A stretch of DNA of 64,000 nucleotides from Cucumis sativus. Lineage: Eukaryota > Streptophyta > Magnoliopsida > Cucurbitales > Cucurbitaceae. The first letter of the stretch is position 1. Each line of letters begins with the position of its first letter. The stretch spans positions 17,184,607 to 17,248,606 of the forward strand of contig NC_026656.2 of the NCBI RefSeq assembly GCF_000004075.3, in the 5' to 3' direction. Position numbers and translations under genes: made by a program. This document shows, piece after piece, positions 12,203-25,145 of the stretch. Under the pieces are notes generated by a model. It saw nothing but the letters and a program-made list of their open reading frames with translations. It was not told where the DNA came from and made no database searches.

Positions 12203-15200
12203 GAGACTTCACTTCACGGGGTTAAAAGGGTAAATACACTTTTTTTTTTTTTTTCATTTTCTCTCTCCCTAAATCATTCAAATTTATTTGTGATACCGAT
12301 TTTGATAAAAAGGAAAGGGGTGTTGGAATGTTTTTGGAACTTTTTCCTCTAATTTCGCTCATTTTTTTATTTTTCAATTTTCGACATTAATACAAACAAT
12401 TCAGTAATGTAATGGGTGATGAATATTATATCACCTTATTTAGGGACTTTATATTTGTAAATTCCCCCCCCCAAAAAATATCCATATTAATTAATTTAAT
12501 TTCTCTATTTGCTACTTGCTTTTACAAAAATAATCAAATTCAGAACTATCATCTTTACTTCTCTTACCATTTTTTGCTCTCTATTATATGTTTCATCCAC
12601 ACTTCCTTCCTCATGCTAATCTTGTCTTTATTACGTATCTGACCCTAACCATATCTCTCCAATCTAATATTTTTGCAAATTCCAAAGAAAATAATTGACT
12701 TACACAACTCCTATGAACAAACATGACAGTACTTTTATGAAACTATACTTTGATGCCCTATATATTTTACCTGTATTACCAACATACAGTTTGTTGATGA
12801 TATATATATATATATATATATCACTAATTAAATAGAGACATTATAGTTTTGGGCAACCACTATTTTGTCTATCAATAGATAGGAGCATATGACAGCTCAA
12901 TAGCCCATTTCTATATTTATTATTGGATATATATGCCTATCTCTTATATATAGATTAATAAGCATCAATAATTGATAGATGTAAAAATGCCTAAATAAGC
13001 AAACTACTAACCATCCTACAAAATCAAGTGTATCAACCATAAATTAAACCAAATACTGAATTAATTAGGTGTGAAACTAATTATTGTTGAATTGATAATA
13101 ATATAAATAAGCATGAAAACGATAATATATAATAGAAGACAAAAGTAAATACCACATAATTTTCATTTTTCATTTGTTTTTTTTTTTTTAGTATATTGAA
13201 ATGGTATATCAGTAATATATTCAATAAAAACAAGCATATCTAAATAACAGTTGAATACTTTATTCAACTCGAAGATCTCAACAAGTTTTAAATTTAAGTA
13301 TCCATGTATTTTATACTAAAGAAAAATTTAAAAACAAAGACACCATCTATACTTTAATGCTTTCCACGAAAAGGTATATTATATTAAAGTTGAAAATGAT
13401 GAATGCTTGATGTAGAATCTCTAATATCTTTGTCTCAAAGATAACACAATAGAGAAGTGCATGCCTATGTATATAAGATATCAGAAGACATATATCATAA
13501 TTGTTAGACTTGGACTTAATAATTTTCATCCTGCTTTGAATCTTATATCTTTGGGATTTTATTTATTATTTTATATTTTTTTGAAAAGAGAATAGAACAA
13601 GATAAAGAAGAGAAAGTTGAGAGTAAGAAGGAGTGGGAGAAGTTTTTTAATTCAATTTAATTTATGGACATCAATTAACACCATGATTGTGTGTTATTAG
13701 TTAAATGAATGTGTGGTCATAGGGAAATAGGGAATAGGTTAGGCAAATTATTCAATTTAACTTTAACGTATAAGATATGGTCTTTAATGCAAATATAAAT
13801 GAATAATTAAAGAGAATTTTGAAAGAAGAGAAAAATGCTTGAAGAGAAAGATTAGCTTGTCATGCAAGTGGGGTGCACTCTATTGGTTGGGTATCATTCT
13901 TCTTTCTTTTGTCAAGTCTCAAAGGAATTCTCATTTTTATTTTTTGAAAGTTTTGTGGAAGAAAAATAAAAAAAATAAATGAAAGGGTATTTGGTTCAAT
14001 AGGCCATTTGTAAATGCAGAGTAAGAAGGATTGCAAAGTTTTGTGCATTGTTGCACCTCACTTCTCTCACTTCTCAATTTTGTGGAATGAAGTGTTATGG
14101 GCCGAACCCATCGATTTTGGACCGAGCTAGAGGCAAGGTTCAGACATGGGCCTTAGGCCTTCACTTCTAGCTACCTACTCTAGCCAATAGTGGTGCATTC
14201 ATGATTTTATTGGTATATTTAATTCACAATTGAAAGGAAAATAAACTTGATGAAATGAAAGTAATGTTTATGCGTAATTAAGAAAAGAAAGAGAGAAAGA
14301 AAAATGTGGTAAGAAAATGAATAGTATTTATTGAAAACAAAGGTAATTAAGTATAGTATGTGTATGGGTAAGGTGGCGTGAGAAATATGGTTGAAAATAA
14401 TAATGGTGAAGAAAATCTAGAAGTTTCATGGGTTTTGCCATTATATGCAAATTGGCTAAATCTTCTCAACACCTAATTTTTTGGCCACCCAACCCCCACG
14501 TGCCTTCTGATCTCTCAACTACACATTTTCCCATCTCAACCCTCTATTCTATTTGTTTACATTATCTAATCAAATACAATACCTGCCACCTCACCCTCTT
14601 TCCAATTCCCAATTCCCAAATCAAATCTGGGATCCATTTTTTTCTTTTTAATTCTATACCCAATAGTATTTCTTCTTTAACAAAATTCATCTAACATGAA
14701 TAACACAGTAGCAACTGTAGTAAACTACCCATAGCCTTACTTAAAAGTGTTCTACCTAAAAGTTAGGAAGTTTGGTTGACATGTTTTAATATGCAGATGC
14801 AAAATAAGAATGAATGATAAAGAGAGAAAAAGAATGTAAAAGGGGAGAGTGGGAAGAGAGAGTTGGGGTATGAGAACCTTCCAGGTAGGATCCAGCGAGG
14901 CAGAGTATTTATTATTGTAAACCCAAAATCGTAATCTTTGAAAATCTATTTTATGTATGATGATGTATGTATGGTTAATTTTCTTCTCTTCTTTACCGCA
15001 CACTCCCACCTACTTTGTTTCCTTTGGTCACGAAACGAGGAGAGTAAAAGGGCAATGGGCATCCCCCCATTTTTCTATTTATTTCTTGTTTTTTTTGTTT
15101 CTCTTTTGGACGGAGACGGAACCTCACCGCTGATTGGTTCATTATATACATTCTCAGAGCGCTGTGTTTAAAAGAAAAGTCAGAATCTTTGGGCATAACC

Positions 15201-15489
15201 ATTCCCTTTCCAATTTTATTCATTTTCTTTTTTTAGACACCAAAAATTAAAAGAAAAAGAAAAATAAATTTTTGTAGTTTGTAGATTATCAAGAGGGTGT
15301 CTGTCGTCCCCTCCCTTTCGACTTTCGATTCTCCCCTTCCTTCCACTTTTGCTTTGGTGGTTCATTCAACAATTTGAACCATCTTTTCCTTCCTTCCTTC
15401 CTTCCCCATTTTCCATTTTGCGGAAGAGCCTTCTTTTTTGGGGTTGAACAACAACAACAACAAGAAGGCTCTCCTGCTTTCCCTTGAAT
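12203..15489. other. Gene-free interval between DUF239 and lipase genes
   Basis: Very AT-rich. It holds a (TA)n run at about 12800-12821 and several T and A runs. Nothing coding is supported; open frames are short and low-complexity. The last 300 bases carry CTT/CCTT repeats (near 15386-15405) and a CAA run (15449-15463) just before the lipase ATG, probably its 5' leader. Confidence 0.6.
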
Positions 15490-17779
15490 ATGTTTAGACT
15501 CTGGATTGATGCTCTGCAATTGACCGAATTATTTCTCAGCTCTTTCGTTCATTTGGTGTATGCGTTTTACATTTTTAGCTCTGCCGTCGCTGGGGATATC
15601 TCTCAATCCCTAAACCAATGGCTTTTCTCTCCTTCCTCCAAACTTCATCTCAACAACCATCATCTTTCTTCCCTCCCATCAACACCCATTCATCATACTC
15701 TCCCTCCAATTGTCTTAGTCCATGGAATTTTTGGTTTTGGCCAAGGGGTAACAACCCTCCCCCCCCTCTTTCCTTCCTTTCCTTTATCCTATTCCCATTC
15801 GTTTCCCTCCTCCTAACGCCTAACCTTTTGTTCTTTCATTTCCGCAGAGATTGGGAGGTTTGTCCTACTTTGCCGGTGCCGAGAAGAAAGACGATAGGGT
15901 GCTCGTGCCTGATCTAGGTTCCTTAACCAGCATTTATGACAGGTTGCAGTTCAATTTAATCTTCTTTCTTTCTTTCTTTCCTTCACTTGATGCCTCCCTT
16001 CTGTTCCTTCACGCTTTTTCGTTTTCCTTTCTCAGGGCTCGGGAATTGTTCTATTATCTGAAGGGCGGGCGAGTCGATTATGGGGAAGAACACAGCAACA
16101 CCTACGGCCACTCCCAATTTGGCCGAGTTTATGAACTAGGTTTGCCAATAACTACTTGTATAGCAGACCGCTTCTTGTTACCCATCTTCTTATTGCAATT
16201 CTTTTTTGCAGGTCACTATCCTCAATGGGACGAAGATCATCCTATACACTTTGTGGGTCATTCTGCCGGAGCTCAGGTCGTTCGAGTACTCCAACAAATG
16301 CTCGCCGACAAGGTTTCAGAAACTTAGAGTTAAATCTTTGTGGCTAAGACGTATCTGAAAGATTCTGATGTTGACATATTCTCATTGGTTCAGGCATTCA
16401 AGGGGTATGAAAATACCACGGAAAACTGGATAATTAGCATCACGTCCTTATCGGGAGTGTTCAATGGGACTACCAGGACCTACTTGGACGGGATGCAGTA
16501 AGTTTCTTTATTGATTGATCTTCTGCGGGAACATACCTTCTAGTTGATATTATAAGTCCTACCTTCTAGAAGCGTGTGAGCCAAATATTGCAATATGCTT
16601 ATACCTGACTCTAATCAATTAACAATTACACGCTTTGAACTGAATGGTGATCCCATGGTAGCTGCTATTTTGTCATTATTCTTTTCGCATAGAGTTTCTA
16701 ATTAGTATGACTTTTTAAATCACTTGCAATCAGCAATTTGACCTAATATTTTGATTTGTATTAACAACCAATATGATCAAATCGCTTTAGTTCATTGAGT
16801 TCCAATTGGATTAAAGAAGCAACTGATTTTTGCCCTAAACTTGTTCCAGGCCCGAAGATGGGAGATCAATGAAGACTGTATCCCTGCTACAGTTGTGCCG
16901 CCTGGGTGTTATAGTATATGATTGGATTAACATTCCCTGGTTGAAAGAATATTATAGCTTTGGGTTCGATCACTTCAACATGTCGTGGAAAAAAATGGGT
17001 ATTTGGGGCCTTCTTGATTGTCTCATGGGAAATTCAGGTCCGTTTGCCACTGGAGATTGGATCCTCCCTGATCTTACCATACAGGGCTCTATTAGTCTAA
17101 ACACCCACTTGCAGACCTTTCCTAATACATACTATTTTAACTATGTAACCAAGTGTACTAGGAAATTTTTTGGGGTCACAGTTCCATCAAGCATATTTAG
17201 AATCCATCCCTTGTTTTTTCTTAGAGTACTGCAGATGAGTCAATGGCGCCATCCTTCAGATCTCACTCCACCTTACAAAGGCTACAGGTGAGTAAAGAAC
17301 TAGCAAGAAATTCCTTCAACTTTGGTTTTAATTTCTGAAAAAGAAAACGAATGCACCATGCTATCAGAATATAATGGCAATGCTTGTGCAGAGATGAAGA
17401 TTGGCAGGACAATGATGGTGCACTAAACACCATATCCATGACTCACCCACGTTTTCCAGTCGAGCATCCAAATCTTCATGTAGTAAATGACTCAGATTGC
17501 AAACCCCTCGAACCTGGTATCTGGTTAGTAAGAGAAACATCTCAAATTCCAAGTGTTTTGTTGTTTTTATAGTCTCGTTTAGGCGCAATATTAATGCGAG
17601 GTTTTGACTAAAATTTCAGGTATTACAAGGTAATTGAAGGTGATCACATAATGTTCATAGTGAATAGGGAGAGAGCAGGAGTTCAATTCGATCTCATATA
17701 TGATGGCATTTTTGAACGTTGTAGAAAACATGTGTTCAGGAAGAATCCCCCAACCTTGCCAAACCAACCTCACCCATAG
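15490..17779 (+). CDS. Alpha/beta-hydrolase, lipase-like, 8 exons
   Basis: A predicted triacylglycerol-lipase-like hydrolase of 463 aa. Exons: 15490-15747, 15848-15942, 16036-16139, 16212-16312, 16394-16497, 16850-17287, 17392-17523, 17620-17779, all GT-AG, summing to 1392 nt. The N terminus is hydrophobic (about residues 13-33), suggesting a membrane anchor or signal. IVLVHGIFGFGQG gives the oxyanion-hole region. The nucleophile elbow is GHSAG (Ser170). Asp375 in NDGALNT and His420 in EGDHIMF complete a plausible triad. The NDG-x-x-NT and DH contexts resemble bacterial thermoalkalophilic family I.5 lipases (L1/T1), so this looks like the plant branch of that fold; substrate unknown. ATG 15490 fits a plausible Kozak context and an unbroken frame. 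Possible counterpart of At1g23330, which also lies beside a DUF239 gene (from memory). Confidence 0.93.
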
Positions 17780-18162
17780 GCGCTTTTATTGTTCCTCACA
17801 ATAGCTCTACAACTAGGGAATTGAAACAAAACTAATTGCCTCTGCTATGGCATACGACCTTTCGTTACACCATTCGTGTAAATAAAAGAGATTATATCTT
17901 TTTTTTTTTTCCTGCACGTTCTTCACTGTTCATCAATTTGTTGTACCAATCAGCATATCTCACGAATGTAGATTTACATAACCACGGCACTATACCGAAA
18001 AGATGCGAATGGACAAACAAAAGTAAAAGAGAACGAGTTCATATGAGCAGGTCGTATATTTATAGGACGAAAGGTATATGAAACGGAGGTGGAGCTTAAT
18101 GAGTAAGCTCATGAAATAGCAGTTCGAAACAGATTTGACGGACAAAAGAGTTGAGTCGGTTG

Positions 18163-18260
18163 AAATTTGGACCATTTCTTGATTTGGGCATTGTCATTCT
18201 TGCAGAGTCATGCTAATCTTTTATTCTACAAGTTTGGCTTGAAATGGGAACACTTTGTTG
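18163..18260 (-). pseudogene. Degraded U6 spliceosomal snRNA copy
   Basis: On the minus strand the segment matches the 3' two-thirds of plant U6. The strand as given reads AAATTTGGACCATTTCT, then GATTTG, TGTCAT, CTTGC and CATGCTAATCTT in the right order and spacing for the reverse complement of U6 (which contains AAGATTAGCATG, GCAAGGATGACA and AAATGGTCCAAATTT). Mismatches and small gaps break the ACAGAGA box region, and the 5' part (beyond about 18222) is barely recognisable. No upstream USE plus TATA arrangement of a plant U6 promoter is visible. I read it as a dead retrocopy or duplicated fragment; the 5' limit is approximate. Confidence 0.75.
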
Positions 18261-20003
18261 GGTAACATTGGATGGACCGTTGCCGTTAATATTATATGTC
18301 TAAGCTAAGGCAGATTGGAAAGGTTTGTTGAGAGGAGAGAAATTAAGAGGGCACGTAGTATTGTTGAAGGATAGGTTCATGATTGGATTTGCACATGGCA
18401 TCTCATATCATCGCCACTTTGCTCGATCAAGCTATTTGTTGTCGCCATTGTTACATCATTCGCACCCACTTTGCTTCGGTTCCACAGAACATATATATTT
18501 TTCCTCTACAACACCCAAATGGGGTTTGCTTTAGTATCCTAAACGATTAAAGAAAGCATTCTAAAAAATCACTTCAAAAGTCTTTAGTACCAATCATGTA
18601 GCACCGAGTTTAACGAAAAGACCCAGAAAGTTTGGCGATTTGATTTGCTTATTTTGTGGAGCTATTGAGACAGTCAAATCGAGAACACAGCGCAATAACA
18701 CCCGATTTGATTCAGTAATTCCAATTTCAATTCAAATTATATATTTTAATAATACAATAAGAGGTAAATGAAGAGACGTATAATGTATTGTCCAAATAAT
18801 CTAATCATCATTTTAGTTTCAAATAATGAGTCATAAATTATAACTGATCATTCCCCAACAATCTTTCAATCTAATCTTAAACCCAAAAAAAGGGGGTGTA
18901 AATAGAATACAACTAATTTAATGGCCTTGATGAAAGTTTGTATAAATAGGAGACAAAACCAGAAATAGACAGACCCAAAAGTTGGAGCACCACTTTGGTT
19001 AAGTTGTTTGTGGCCACTCCATTTTGATTTGCTTTCTTCATAGAGAAGAAGGAAAGAAAGAAGGATTATTTAGAATGGCTGTGATCCCTTTCTACCCCTT
19101 GTTCCCTCAAATCCACTCATGTGGTTTCTGCTGATCCTTACTACTCGGTTAGAGGCTTACCATACAATATACGAACACACATTTTGATAATTAAAATCAA
19201 ACCATGAAGATGAGATCGTTTTATATAATTATGTATTTTGTTTGTGTGTTTTGAAGTAGGGCACTTGTTAAGGAGAGAGAGAGAGGTGGCAGTGAAAGAG
19301 TTGTAATTGGATAGAGAGATGGTTTTAGTGTTCCCACCTTTGAGGGGCAGTACTGCTGTGCTGTCTGCTTGGACGCCATATCCCGGTTCTTGCTTGGATT
19401 TAATTCCTGATAGTCTCAATCAATGTGTTAGGGTTTAGATATAGAGGAGCAAAACGCTTGAGAATAAGTATGCCAAGTGGCGACTATGTTTATGAATTCT
19501 GACCACTCTATTTTTATTTTCCTCCTCTTCCATTATATGGGTTTGGTCCGTACATATTAATGAATAAATCATCTCCTTTTAACTAATATCAATCCATTCA
19601 AGTTCTACTCATCTCCCGTTCGTTCCAACCTTATGAACATAAGCTTCCTTTTAAAAACATAATGGATTTCTCATTTTATGTCATAAACTCAATTCATCTA
19701 CAATTCAACTAATAACGATCAAAGTTTCCTTAAAGGCATTTCAGGGATGTATGGCTGCAGGAAGTAAAAGACATCAAATCTCTCTATCTATCACTATACA
19801 AGCATAGTGATGAATTAAATTATTAGAGAATCTTCATTCACCCATCTGACGGTCTGAAGATAATAATTTAGCAAATCAGAGACGTAAAGTTGCAGCTTAT
19901 CGGCTGTATGTCACTTACTTCTTTTGACATTTGCTGAGCCAGAAGAATAGCATAACAGCCACAAAAAAACTTGGGAAATTGGAATGGATAACCATTTCAA
20001 CAA

Positions 20004-20220
20004 TAATAATTAAGGATATAGCAAAATTTTAAAAAAATTGCAAATATAGCAAAACTATCACTGATAGACTTATCGCTGATACACTTCGTATGGTCTATCA
20101 GTGATAGACCAATATTTGCAACATGATCTATCGTTGATAGACTTATATCATTAATATAATTTGACAAATTTTGCTATATTTGCAAATTTTTTAAAATGTT
20201 GCTATATACTTAATTATTTT
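20004..20220. mobile_element. MITE (non-autonomous DNA transposon) with about 50-bp terminal inverted repeats
   Basis: The left end (about 20007-20054, AATAATTAAGGATATAGC onward) and the right end (about 20169-20220, ending GCTATATACTTAATTATT) are inverted copies over about 50 bases with three or so mismatches. The core repeats degenerate palindromes of the type CTATCACTGATAGA, CTATCAGTGATAGA and CTATCGTTGATAGA. It has no coding capacity. TTAA flanks both ends inside the inverted repeats, so a TTAA, TAA or longer target duplication cannot be separated from the repeat by eye. The superfamily is therefore unassigned. I associate TATCACTGATAGA-rich elements with cucurbit genomes from memory only. 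Confidence 0.82.
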
Positions 20221-21720
20221 GAATCTAATTGCTAAATTTGTAATTACCCAAAAAACTTTCAGAATAGAAACAGATTCCATTAAGCCTCAACATAAAAGGA
20301 ACTCATATTAAATACCTTGAGAATGCTCACAAGCGGTTCAATTTCCTTACACGTTGAAAATCTGCCAAGAAACAAACAGTGCCCTCGTGACTTGTGAGGT
20401 TCAACAATTCAAACTCATCCTCAGAAAACTACATTTCAAATCCCATTGCACCACATGAATAGACAAGATCTTATGAATATATTGCGAATTACCTGACTAG
20501 TTGAATCTAACAATAGTTTTGGTGCCTCCTGCTAGAAAACCGGAGATACAGGACACCTAAGGCCATAAGAAATCCAGCTTGGAAAAGATAGAGCTGTTCC
20601 GACATCAGTATTCAAAGAAACGTAAGACATGCTTCTTCTAGTGCAATTAACGCATTCAATAATAGAAACAGAAACGTGGTTTACATTGGTATTTTGATAG
20701 AATAATATTGTATGATTCCACTGAACTCAATAAAAGGTGCTGCACTTGAACTATAGATTAAAGCATATACAAGAGACCAACTCCTGCTAGAGTCTAACAT
20801 ATGATCTGGATGAATTCAGGGGAATTGATAAGAAAACACATAAATTTTGAAGAAATGAAATGAGCAATATATGCATGAAGGACAGAATTCTTGATATCCA
20901 AAGAAGCAAATGTATGTATTAAGCGGAAAAAACATTTCGTACCTGGCAAATTTGTTGTTACATACAGATGTATTTCCCACTGGTTGGAGCTGGTGGAGCT
21001 GCTACTTGGATAACAAACAAAGCGATAGAATTGTATTTCCCAACGGTCTTAATGGCAGCCAATCACATCTCTGCACACTAATTGATCTGCACCGAGCTTT
21101 CAAATTCCGCCATTCTTCCCTCTTCCAACAACCCTTCTCCTGCTTTATACAATAACCTGCCCTTACACCTATTTATATTAGCACAATAAAAAAAAAATGG
21201 ATTCGGAACTCGAACCTCTACCCTGGGAAAATAAGTTTGAAATCTTAAAATTATATAGCAAACATAAACAGTTTTCAAGATTTCAAGGCTTTTTCAGTAA
21301 ACAAGCGGAAGCAATAGGAAACCTGGAAAATATGGTAAATATTTGTAAACGAGCAAATCCCTGCTGTCATCTAGAGAAAAGAAGCATAATAATAAAACAA
21401 AAAGCAAGGGGGAATGAAAAGGGAAAATACAAGAATCAATACCAGTGACAATTACATGGTTAATATATACTTTTCCTTTCAATACATCAATCTCCCGCCA
21501 TTGAAAATTACATCAAATAAAGGAATCTAACCGAGGAAGTGGAAATATGTCCCCAACAAAAGGTTGATGCTCAATGCCATAATTACAATATACAAACAGT
21601 CAACTGTACATGAGAATGTCGTCCAGTAGAATGTTAATCAACTGGTTCAATAAATCAAGATCTTTGTCTCCTTTTGCCTTCAGGAATCCACTTTATGCCA
21701 CCCACCTTCCCTCCCTACTT

Positions 21721-24700
21721 TCATCCCTTCTTGTCTCTCACACTAGATTCGACAGTATTAGTTTTACCTGGGGACAGAAACCTCTTTCTTGAGGATTGAT
21801 GTGTTTTATCAACCTGTTTCTCGTGGCGAACAAGCCTAATGTGGAAGGGATTCACATTAGTATAGCAAATCGACTCCCCATCAACCCCATTCTTTTCCAG
21901 CTCCACATCTCCATTGTTCACCTGAAAATGACTTGTCAATTCCAATTTTCATCCATAAAAAATAAATTTTAAGAAATCATTTGCATAGAATCACAAGCTT
22001 TCAGTCCCTAAATTTCACCAATCTCGGTACTTCTATAATGTACGTTCAGTACCTTACCAACTGAAGTAGAGCGGAAAAGCTTCGTGCCACAGTGTAAGTT
22101 TCCTGCCCTTTAACAACGGCAGAGAAAGGCATGAGACCTCCTATGTCAGGATCACTAGATAATTTTTCAAGAATCGCTTGACCGTATTCATGAATATCAA
22201 ATGAATGGTGTTTGTCCTATCACAAAAAAAAAAAAAAAAAAACTTCTCAAACCCAGAAAAAAGAAGAAATAACCATCAGTCATACCATACAGACAACAAA
22301 AGTGAAACTGAGGTATAGTAACATTAAATTGAATTACTTGCTCTTCCAAATTGTGTTCAATATTTTGTTTCCATGTAGAGACTCGAGTGGCCATTTCTGT
22401 CTGCTTCTCAGTCTCAGCAATGCTTGCAAGGAGTGCATCCTTTAAAGAAACAATTGTAGGTGACCATCTACCATTGTAAATATGATAAAAAGAACAAAAA
22501 AAAAACAAAAAACTAGGCATGATTTGCATCTGTGGATGCCATGTTCCAGGTTTTGCAGTTTTGTTGCAATAATTTCCAAAAGCTCCTGTAAATCTATCAA
22601 CTAAAATCATGGGCTAATGTTTTGATTTTGAAGGACATTTAAGTGCACAAGTCTGCATAACTTCACCATGTGCCATGCATTTTTTCAAACACGAATACCA
22701 AGAGCCCCATATATTCTCAGGATGATAGGCAGAGTGCTAAGAACTTGAACAAGTTATATTTCCGTTGATCAGTAATGAGAATATGTTCCACATCCATCCA
22801 TAACCAAGCAAGATGTTCTAGATCAGTAAAAATGTAAATGTGTGTATCCTAGTGAAAAAAATCAGACACAAGAGCAATTCACTCAATAGAAAGCAAAAAT
22901 AATAATAATACAAACAAATAATTAAAAAGTGGGCTGTCAATTATTGATAGATTCTGAAACTTTTTTATATTTGTAATATTTTCAACAGTTATGACATTTA
23001 AAATAATTTTCCTTAAAAAATTAAGAGCCAGACAGATTGCAAATAGGTAAAGTCAAGTGACAAATCCACAGATATCACTTACAAGATGAGAGCGACAAAG
23101 ATCTTCTAGACTTGAACGAGAATCTGGAAATTCAGGTTCGTACGCTTCACCATTATCAAAATGAGCCGCAGCATCATGCTGCATAAAACCCATGACTTAA
23201 CAGTCAATAGTAATTCAAAAGAAAAATTAGCCTACAATAAGAATGTGCCGCACAGTTGACTCAACCTTTTCATTCTCAAAACACGTAGCCTCATCCATAA
23301 AATGATTGTTGGGATCACCAATATCTGGCTGATTGACATCAGGCATTGCGTCTTCAAAACCATTATCAATATTGTCATCTTCCATATCAGAAAGGGAATC
23401 ACAACTTTTATGATCTTCATTGATGAGTGAATTTCGCAGCTGTAGTCACAACAGTTAGTCTGTCATCTATAAGAAATATTTTATTAGTAAAAACATACAC
23501 AAAACAAAACTGTACCTTCTCATATAATCAAACAGATTTGAATTCTTTGTGTGCTTTGGATTCGTGGTTCTGCTCTTCCCAAATATGTGCAAACTCTTGA
23601 CTAACGGGGCCATGTAGTTTTTCCATTGGAAACAAAGCTGTTAGAGACTCATGCTTACCAGATTTCTTGTAGTTCTGTTTAAAAGCTTTAACTGACATGA
23701 GGGCAAGAAGAGAGAGAAAGTTAAAAATAATAATTAAAAAAGAGTTTACTTTTAAACAAAAATTGAAAGGAAATGAATGTAAATCAGTGCGTAAACAACC
23801 TTTTTTAAATGGTTTTATTTTTAAATTTCCTGATTCATGAGGATTCAAAGGCTTCCAAAGATCATCATCTTCTTCCGAACCATTTGAGTCCTCTGGTTCA
23901 GAATTTCCAACATCCATATGACAGACAGGAGGATCATGCACAAAGCTATAGTTGACAATGGGTGATTGAGTTGCATGATCACCCTCAGTCTTGCTAAACA
24001 ATGATCTTCGCATGTTTCCTCCAGAACGTCTGGTTGATGGAGACCTGTTGGTTGAACTTTCAAGTGTTTTGACGTCACACAAGTCTAAAATGATAAAATC
24101 TTGAAAAATATTGCTAGCAGTGGCCAACTACATAATTAAAAGAAGTTATTATTAACGGTCAAATGATATAAAACGTAAAAGAACAAAGAAGGCAATTAAT
24201 CATAGCAACCAATTACCAAGTATGAATCTAATTCTCCATTGTCAGATGGATCCAAGCAATCACCCTCAAGAATGACCAAATTTGTAGGAGCCTTTACCGT
24301 TTGATTCAACTGTACATCTTCCTTGGTACTCTCCAAGGTATTCTTTGGATCAACTGCAAGATTTGAATCATAAATAGAAATGTTATTTTACCTAAGTATT
24401 TCACAAGTTTCATTGTGACATAAAATAGATAAGCTACCTGGTACATCTCCTGAAACCCAGTATAAATTATTCTCGTGCTCATCAATTTTACGAGAACCAT
24501 TTTGTTCCGCCTCAATAGAAGTCCCTTCCAAGTGATCCGGCTGTCTGTTGGAATAAAAACTTATAAAAATATTTATTAAAGAATAAATAAATAAATAAAT
24601 ATTAAAAAAACACATGATAAACAATAATTTGCTCCCGTCGAATAAGATTCTTAGTCATTTCTTAGTTTGGGAAGTTTGTTAAGAATGAAATGCCAAATTA

Positions 24701-25145
24701 TAATTTTTCACATGTCTAGAAGTAACTAACAACTAACAGAATTAAATAAAATAATCCCACCTTCTTTCGGAAATGAACTCCAATGCTCGCAAGACTAATG
24801 AATAAAGATATTCAACCTTGCGGCTATAAACTTGAATCGAGCCCTGAAGAAGGAGAGCAGCTACGCCTCGACAACAAAAAAAAAACCCAAAACACGCAAC
24901 TCAATCAGAAATATTCAATTTCTTTTCACAATTCAAAACTCCGATTACAGTAAAAGTGAAACCTCACCTTCAGCAAAATTGACCGTGTTCTCATCCTCGC
25001 ACTGAAACTCACCTGAGCAAATCTGCAAAAGATACCTCTCGAGGTTCTGGGCGAGGTCGACTTCCCAATTCAACCGAAGGTCACGCTCCGGTTGCAGCAT
25101 GTCAAAAGCAGCCTCTTCTCCGGTACCGTCGGTTTTAGTAGTCAT
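21721..25145 (-). CDS. CAP-H2: Condensin-2 complex subunit H2 (CAP-H2), 11 exons, in-frame TGA in exon 6
   Basis: Kleisin-side subunit of condensin II, which compacts mitotic chromosomes in the nucleus. Exons: 25145-24968, 24866-24761, 24544-24438, 24353-24217, 24127-23800, 23691-23516, 23439-23236, 23178-23083, 22439-22338, 22216-22058, 21921-21721, summing to 598 codons. The N terminus ([20 protein letters not shown], then [20 protein letters not shown]) and C-terminal part ([27 protein letters not shown]) match plant CAP-H2. Every junction is in phase and both ends are intact, yet exon 6 reads KEFKSV-stop-LYEK at 23530-23528, just before a good donor (AAG|GTACAG). As read, translation would give 339 aa instead of about 597. 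It may be a real nonsense allele or a base-call error. Arabidopsis CAP-H2 (HEB2) mutants are viable, so loss would be tolerable. Its start faces the aminotransferase start 1.4 kb away. Confidence 0.9.

Larger units (their letters stand above)
17780..21720. other. Gene-free interval between lipase and CAP-H2 (convergent 3' ends)
   Basis: The 3' ends of the lipase (plus) and CAP-H2 (minus) face each other here. I see no protein gene. It contains a degraded U6 snRNA copy (18163-18260) and a MITE (20004-20220), listed separately. The right few hundred bases should include the CAP-H2 3' UTR. In both Arabidopsis paralogous segments, as I recall, a TAA1/TAR auxin-biosynthesis gene sits in this neighbourhood; I find none here. 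Confidence 0.6.

Noticed and set aside
19141-19419. 92-codon minus-strand frame in the lipase/CAP-H2 gap, examined as a small secreted peptide
   Set aside because: No signal peptide, no recognisable CLE, RALF, PSY or CIF motif and no splice support.
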